64,000 nt of DNA, from NCBI GenBank assembly GCA_025980325.1, contig JAICXQ010000004.1, positions 1 to 64,000 on the forward strand, given 5' to 3'. The notes below the pieces were generated by a model. It made no database searches. It was not told where the DNA came from and was given only the letters and a program-made list of their open reading frames with translations. Below are positions 58,583-64,000 of the stretch, piece after piece; the stretch's first letter is position 1, and every line of letters begins with the position of its first letter. Source of the stretch: Frankiales bacterium. GTDB taxonomy: Bacteria > Actinomycetota > Actinomycetes > JAFAQI01. Made by a program: the position numbers and the translations under genes.

Positions 58583-59371
58583 GTGGGAGTGGTTCAGCGC
58601 TTCGAGCGGCGTCTCGGTGGGCTGGTCGAGGGCGCCTTCGCCAAGGTGTTCAAGGGCGAAGTCCAGCCGGTCGAGGTCGCCCAAGCCCTCCAACGCGAAA
58701 CCGACGACCGCCGTACCGTCGTCGGCGACGGCAAGGTCCTCGTCCCCAACGACTTCGTCGTCGAACTCGGCCCGCACGACCACGCGAGACTCAGCCCCTG
58801 GACCAAGGCCCTCACCAAAGAACTCGCCGCCATGGTCCGCGAGCACGCCGCCGAGCAGGGCTATTCGTTCGTCGGCCCGGTCACGGTCGCGCTCGAGGAG
58901 ACCCCGGACGTCGACACCGGCGTGTTCCGCGTCCGCAGCGGCGTCTCGGCCGGCGACGTCGTCGACGGCGGCGTCCTCACCAAGGCCGGCTCCGGCGCGA
59001 GCACCGCCGGCGCGAAGATCGCGCACCCGAACGCGCTCCCGGGCAACCCCCGCCTCGTCGTCAGCGTCGACGGCAAGGCGCCCGCCGACTCACCCGAGGG
59101 CCGCGGCGAGGAGCGCGCTTACTTCCTCACCCACGCCGTCACGGTCATCGGCCGCGGCGCCGACTGCGACCTGCAGCTCACCGACCCCGGCGTCTCGCGC
59201 CGGCATGCCGAACTGCGACTCGAAAACGACGTCATCATCCTCGTCGACCTCGGTTCCACCAACGGCATCCGCGTCAACGACGTCGCCGTCGGTCGCCGCC
59301 AGCTCTCCCCCGCCGATCGCATCCAGCTCGGCTCGACCACCCTCGTCTACCAGCGCGACACCGAGGGCTGA
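58583..59371 (+). CDS. fhaA: FhaA: DUF3662 plus FHA domain protein
   Basis: GTG start; VQRFERRLGGLVEGAFAKVFKGEVQPVEVAQALQRE; FHA core RGADCDLQLTDPGVSRRHAELRLE...DLGSTNGIRVN. Confidence 0.93.
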   Translation: MGVVQRFERRLGGLVEGAFAKVFKGEVQPVEVAQALQRETDDRRTVVGDGKVLVPNDFVVELGPHDHARLSPWTKALTKELAAMVREHAAEQGYSFVGPVTVALEETPDVDTGVFRVRSGVSAGDVVDGGVLTKAGSGASTAGAKIAHPNALPGNPRLVVSVDGKAPADSPEGRGEERAYFLTHAVTVIGRGADCDLQLTDPGVSRRHAELRLENDVIILVDLGSTNGIRVNDVAVGRRQLSPADRIQLGSTTLVYQRDTEG

Positions 59372-59379
59372 CCGACGCG

Positions 59380-59853
59380 ATGAGCGCCGTACTCTTCGTG
59401 TTGCACGTCGTCATCCTCGTCCTGCTCTGGGGCTTGGTTCTCGCCGCGATCGTCGCGGTCCGCCACGACGTCTTCGGCGTACGGCGCCAACCCAAGCCGG
59501 CCGCACCCGCACCACCACCGAAAGCGCAACGCAAGCAATCCCCACCGAAGCAGCAATCGAAGACAGCCCGCACTCTCGTCGTCACGGGCGGCCCGCTCGC
59601 CGGTACGACGCTGCAACTCGACAACACCCCGGTCACGATCGGCCGCGCGGACGGCAGCACGCTCGTCATCTCCGACGACTACGTGTCCAGCAACCACGCC
59701 CGGCTGGTGCCCGACGGTGACGCGTGGGTGCTCGAAGACCTCGGCTCGACCAACGGCACGTTCCTCGACCGCGACCGCGTCACCAACGCGACCAAGGTCC
59801 CGATCGGTACGCCGATCCGGATCGGCAAGACCGTCCTGGAGTTGCGCCGGTGA
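59380..59853 (+). CDS. fhaB: FhaB/FipA: TM plus FHA domain protein
   Basis: N-terminal TM; TIGRADGSTLVISDDYVSSNHARLVPDGDAWVLEDLGSTNGTFLDRDRV. Confidence 0.93.
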   Translation: MSAVLFVLHVVILVLLWGLVLAAIVAVRHDVFGVRRQPKPAAPAPPPKAQRKQSPPKQQSKTARTLVVTGGPLAGTTLQLDNTPVTIGRADGSTLVISDDYVSSNHARLVPDGDAWVLEDLGSTNGTFLDRDRVTNATKVPIGTPIRIGKTVLELRR

Positions 59854-61154
59854 CGCTCTCCCTCCGCTACGGCGCGCGCAGCGACGTCGGGCTGCTGCGC
59901 GACCTCAACGAAGACGCGATGTACGCCGGCCCGCGGCTGCTCGCGATCGCCGACGGCATGGGCGGGCACGCCGCCGGCGAAGTCGCGAGCCGGGTCGCGA
60001 TCGAATCGGTCGCCCCACTCGACGACGACCAGCCCGGCGCTGACCTCGTCACGAGCCTGCGCGAAGCGGTCGAGACCGCGAGCCGGTTCCTGCAGGACAT
60101 GGCCGACGCGGACAGCGCACTCGACGGCATGGGTACGACGCTGACCGCGCTGCTGTTCGCCGATCGCCGGCTCGGTCTCGTGCACATCGGCGACTCGCGC
60201 GGCTACCTGCTCCGCGACGGCACCCTCAGCCAGATCACGCACGACCACACCCTCGTCCAGCACCTCGTCGACGAAGGCCGGATCACACCCGAAGAAGCGA
60301 GCACCCACCCGCAGCGATCGTGGATCACCCGCTCGCTCACCGGGCGCGGCGAACTCGAACTCGACCTGTCGATCCGCGAAGTGCGCGAGGGCGACCGCTA
60401 CCTGCTCTGCAGCGACGGACTGTCCGGCCCGGTCAGCGAAGACACGATCGCGGAAACACTGCGCACCGCACCCGATCCGCAGGCGGCCTGCGACCAACTC
60501 ATCGCCCTCGCGCTGCGCGCCGGCGGTCCCGACAACATCACCGCGATCGTCGCCGACGTGCTGCGCGTCGACGTACGGGGCACCGCCGCCGCCGCCGTGG
60601 CCCCGATCGACGGCGGCGCCGCCGCCGGTGCGGTCACAACTCGCGACGACGACTCGTCCGACACCCCGGCGACCCGAGCCGCGAAACTGTCCCGGCGCGG
60701 CCGCCGCACCGCCCGGCACAGCGCGGCCGCCGACGAGCCCGCACCGCAACGCTCCCGCGGCGGCCGGCGGATCGCGATCGCGCTCGGCGTCGTCGCGGTT
60801 GTCGTGATCGCCGTCGTCGTCGGCGCGTTCTTCTACATCCGCACGCAGTACTACGTCGGAGTCGCCAAGGGCAACCCCGCGACCGTCGGCATCTACCGAG
60901 GCGTCAGCGGCCACGTCATCTTCAGCCTGTCCAGCCTCGACCGCCGCACCAACCTGCCCTTGGAAGCATTGCCGCCGTACCAGCAAGAGCAGGTCAAGGA
61001 CGGGATCGACGCGTCGAGCCGCAGCGACGCCGAGCGGATCATCTCCGGCCTGCGTACGGACGCCTGCCCGTCGCCGACACCGACGCCAACCCCGACGTCG
61101 AAGACGCCGGTGATCCCGACGCCGACACCTTCCTATTGTGCGAGCACGCCATGA
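59850..61154 (+). CDS. pstP: PP2C-family Ser/Thr phosphatase PstP
   Basis: RYGARSDVGLLRDLNEDAMYAGPRLLAIADGMGGHAAGEVASR; GMGTTLTALLF; TM and extracytoplasmic tail. Confidence 0.95.
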   Translation: MTLSLRYGARSDVGLLRDLNEDAMYAGPRLLAIADGMGGHAAGEVASRVAIESVAPLDDDQPGADLVTSLREAVETASRFLQDMADADSALDGMGTTLTALLFADRRLGLVHIGDSRGYLLRDGTLSQITHDHTLVQHLVDEGRITPEEASTHPQRSWITRSLTGRGELELDLSIREVREGDRYLLCSDGLSGPVSEDTIAETLRTAPDPQAACDQLIALALRAGGPDNITAIVADVLRVDVRGTAAAAVAPIDGGAAAGAVTTRDDDSSDTPATRAAKLSRRGRRTARHSAAADEPAPQRSRGGRRIAIALGVVAVVVIAVVVGAFFYIRTQYYVGVAKGNPATVGIYRGVSGHVIFSLSSLDRRTNLPLEALPPYQQEQVKDGIDASSRSDAERIISGLRTDACPSPTPTPTPTSKTPVIPTPTPSYCASTP

Positions 61155-62563
61155 GCGTCGCGACGATTGCCCCGTCGTTCGGCCGCTGGCGCGGCACCGA
61201 GTTCGCACTCATCGTCTTCGCGGTCGTCCTGACCCTGACCGCGTATGCCGCGACCGGCCTCGCCCACAACAAGCACCTGCCGACCGACATGGTCACCTAC
61301 GGGCTCGGTCTCGTCGCGCTGTTCGGTCTGGCGCACCTCGTCGTACGACGGTTCGCGCCGTACGCCGATCCGCTGCTGCTGCCGATCGCGGCCGCGCTGA
61401 ACGGACTCGGCCTCGTCCTCATCTGGCGACTCGATCTCGCCACCGCCGACAAGGCGCGCGCGGCGCATCATGCCGTGCCGCGGGGCGCCGCGCCGCTGCA
61501 GCTCGTCTGGATGTGCGTCGGCGTCGCTTTGTTCGTCGCCGTCCTCGTGTTCGTGCGCGACCATCGCCGGCTGCAGTCCTACAGCTACACCGCGATGCTC
61601 GTCGGACTGGCGTTGCTCGTGCTGCCCGCGGTCCTTCCGGCCAGCCACAGCGAGGTCAACGGCGCGCGGATCTGGATCCGGTTCGGCGCGTTCTCGTTCC
61701 AGCCCGGCGAGGTCGCGAAGATCCTGCTGGAGATCTTCTTCGCCGGCTACCTCGTCCGCCATCGCGACCTGCTGCGGCTGGCCGGCCGGCGGGTCTGGCG
61801 CATGGATCTGCCGCGCGCCCGCGACCTCGGCCCGCTGTTGCTCGCGTGGGGCGTCAGCCTGCTCGTTCTGCTCCGCGAGAGCGACCTCGGCTCGAGCCTG
61901 CTGTTCTTCGGCATCTTCCTGGTGATGCTCTACATCGCGACCGAGCGCGGGTCGTGGTTGCTGCTCGGCTTGATGCTGTTCGTCGTGGGCTCGCTGATCG
62001 CCTACGCGACGATCGGGCACGTGCACGACCGCGTCACCGCGTGGCTCGACCCGTTCAACAACCACATCTACAACAAGCCCATCGGCAGCAGCTACCAGCT
62101 GGATCAAGGACTGTTCGGCATGGGTACCGGCGGCATCACCGGCACCGGACTCGGTCTCGGCCGGCCCAACCTCGTGCCGTTCGCGAACACCGACTTCATC
62201 ATGGCCTCGATCGGCGAAGAGCTCGGCCTCGTCGGCGTCATGGGCATCCTCACCTGCTACCTGCTGTTCGTCGGCCGCGGCCTGCGCGCCGCGATCGGCG
62301 CGCGCGACGGTTTCGGCAAGCTGCTCGCCGCCGGGCTCGCGTTCAGCTTCGCGTTGCAGGTCTTCGTCCAGGTCGGCGGCGTCACCCGGCTGATCCCGCT
62401 GACCGGGCTCACGCTGCCGTTCCTCTCGTACGGCGGATCCAGCCTGGTCACCAACTGGGTGTTGCTCGCGCTGCTGCTGCGGATCAGCGATGCCGGCCGG
62501 CGACCGCAAACACCGCCGGCGCCGACACCGGACGAGAACGCAACGGTGGTGGTCCGGCCATGA
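61151..62563 (+). CDS. rodA: FtsW/RodA/SpoVE family peptidoglycan polymerase
   Basis: GARIWIRFGAFSFQPGEVAKILLEIFFAGYL, RESDLGSSLLFFGIFL, TDFIMASIGEELGLVG, LPFLSYGGSSLV. Confidence 0.94.
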   Translation: MSVATIAPSFGRWRGTEFALIVFAVVLTLTAYAATGLAHNKHLPTDMVTYGLGLVALFGLAHLVVRRFAPYADPLLLPIAAALNGLGLVLIWRLDLATADKARAAHHAVPRGAAPLQLVWMCVGVALFVAVLVFVRDHRRLQSYSYTAMLVGLALLVLPAVLPASHSEVNGARIWIRFGAFSFQPGEVAKILLEIFFAGYLVRHRDLLRLAGRRVWRMDLPRARDLGPLLLAWGVSLLVLLRESDLGSSLLFFGIFLVMLYIATERGSWLLLGLMLFVVGSLIAYATIGHVHDRVTAWLDPFNNHIYNKPIGSSYQLDQGLFGMGTGGITGTGLGLGRPNLVPFANTDFIMASIGEELGLVGVMGILTCYLLFVGRGLRAAIGARDGFGKLLAAGLAFSFALQVFVQVGGVTRLIPLTGLTLPFLSYGGSSLVTNWVLLALLLRISDAGRRPQTPPAPTPDENATVVVRP

Positions 62564-64000
62564 ACCGTCCGCTGCGCAAGGTCGCCGTCGCCGCGCTGCT
62601 GATGTTCGTCGCGCTGCTCGTCAACGCGAACCTCGTCCAGGTCGTGCAAGCGGACAAGCTCGCGCACGACACCCGCAACAGCCGGCTCATCTACGACCAG
62701 TACTCGCACCTGCGCGGGCCGATCGTCGTCGCCGGCCAGCCGGTCGCGAAGTCCATCGCGACGTCCGACACGTTGAAGTACCTGCGGGTCTACCCGCAAG
62801 GCCCGCTCTACGCGCCGATCACCGGCTATTACTCCTTGACCTACAAGTACTCCGGCATCGAAGCCAGCGCGAACGACCTGCTCGCCGGCACCTCCAGCAA
62901 CTTGTTCGTCAAGCGACTGTCCGACTACTTCACCGGCCGCGAGATCCAAGGCGGCGCGGTCGTCCTCACCATCAACCCGCGCGCGCAGAAGGCGGCGTAC
63001 GACGCACTCACCAGCCACCATTATCGCGGCGCGGTCGTCGCGATCCAGCCGTCGACCGGGGCGATCCTCGCGCTGGTGTCGACGCCGTCGTACGACCCGT
63101 CGCGCGTCTCGACCCACGACACCGCGGCGAACACGAAGGCCTGGAACGCCTACCTGCACGACCCAGACATGCCCATGCTCGACCGGGCGATCTCGCAGAC
63201 CTACCCGCCCGGTTCGACGTTCAAAGTCGTCACGACCGCGGCGGCACTCTCGACCGGCAGCTACACCCCCGACACCGTCATCCCCGCGCCGGACAAGCTG
63301 ACGTTCAGCGACGGCAAGCCGATCGGCAACTTCGCCGGCGAGACGTGCAGCCCGTCCGGAAAGATGACGTTGCGCGACGCGTTGCGGCTGTCGTGCAACA
63401 CCGCGTACGGCGGTCTCGGCGTACGCATCGGCAGCGACCGCATCGTCAGCCAGGCCGAGGCGTTCGGCGTCGGCCGAGCGCTGTCGATCCCGCTGCCGAC
63501 GGCGATCAGCCGGGTGCCGCGCGAGACCGCGGCACCGTTCGCCGCGCAGGAAGCGATCGGCCAGCACGACGACGCCGTCACGCCGTTGCAGATGGCGATG
63601 GTCGCAGCCGGGATCGCCAACGGCGGCGAGGTCATGCGGCCGTACCTCATCGCACAAGAACGCGCACCGGACTCGTCGGTGCTGTCGCAGGCGACACCGC
63701 ATGCGCTGTCCCGCGCGGTCTCGGCGACGGTCGCGCGCGAACTCACCTCGATGATGGAAACCGTGGTGACCGCAGGCACGGGTACGGCGGCGCAGATTCC
63801 GGGCGTGGTCGTCGCCGGCAAGACCGGTACGGCGCAACACGGCGGCGCGTCGCCGTACGCGTGGTTCATCTGCTTCGCGCCGGCCGCGAATCCGAGTGTC
63901 GCGATCGCCGTCGTCGTCGAGAACACCACCCCGCACGACACCGGCGGGATCGTCGCGGCGCCGATCGCGCGCGCGGTGATGGAGGCGGTGCTCGGCAAGT
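62560..64000 (+). CDS. pbpA: penicillin-binding protein PbpA (runs off window end)
   Basis: MNRPLRKVAVAALLMFVALLVNANLVQV; STFK active-site motif (YPPGSTFKVVT), SCN (RLSCNTAYG), KTGTAQ; absent from the ORF track because no stop lies in the window. Confidence 0.94.
   Translation, partial: MNRPLRKVAVAALLMFVALLVNANLVQVVQADKLAHDTRNSRLIYDQYSHLRGPIVVAGQPVAKSIATSDTLKYLRVYPQGPLYAPITGYYSLTYKYSGIEASANDLLAGTSSNLFVKRLSDYFTGREIQGGAVVLTINPRAQKAAYDALTSHHYRGAVVAIQPSTGAILALVSTPSYDPSRVSTHDTAANTKAWNAYLHDPDMPMLDRAISQTYPPGSTFKVVTTAAALSTGSYTPDTVIPAPDKLTFSDGKPIGNFAGETCSPSGKMTLRDALRLSCNTAYGGLGVRIGSDRIVSQAEAFGVGRALSIPLPTAISRVPRETAAPFAAQEAIGQHDDAVTPLQMAMVAAGIANGGEVMRPYLIAQERAPDSSVLSQATPHALSRAVSATVARELTSMMETVVTAGTGTAAQIPGVVVAGKTGTAQHGGASPYAWFICFAPAANPSVAIAVVVENTTPHDTGGIVAAPIARAVMEAVLGK

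Noticed and set aside
62257-63936. 559-aa minus-strand ORF at the window end
   Set aside because: Antisense to rodA/pbpA; the plus-strand PBP has the STFK, SCN and KTG motifs.

Overview
High-GC actinobacterial chromosomal window, probably not far from oriC judging by the fhaA-fhaB-pstP-rodA-pbpA block. Most of it is ordinary backbone: bpa, serS, pheA, larB/larC, arcA, a Liv-type ABC operon, the thiamine genes with a TPP riboswitch, Fpg/Nei, secreted beta-propeller proteins, a LAL regulator and the FHA/PP2C/cell-wall operon. The main accessory feature is an ~8.5 kb genomic island (about 49860-58427) inserted at the 3' end of a tRNA-Leu(CAG) gene. It is bounded by a 23-bp direct repeat of the tRNA end and carries a decayed integrase. 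Its cargo is a HORMA/TRIP13 (type III-like) CBASS operon: Pch2/TRIP13 ATPase, an uncharacterised 161-aa protein, a HORMA protein, a CD-NTase and an S-4TM pore-type effector, with a divergent XRE regulator. A GmrSD-like DUF262/DUF1524 gene and an orphan membrane protein follow. The 161-aa gene, coupled on both sides inside the CBASS operon, is the best candidate for something undescribed. Other points of interest are an ECF sigma factor with a C-terminal TM and exported Cys tail, divergent from an untracked Cys-containing secreted micropeptide; a diiron HDO/arginine-deiminase gene pair; and two unusual membrane proteins at the head of the Liv operon. All calls are by eye from motifs and ORFs; no database searches were run.
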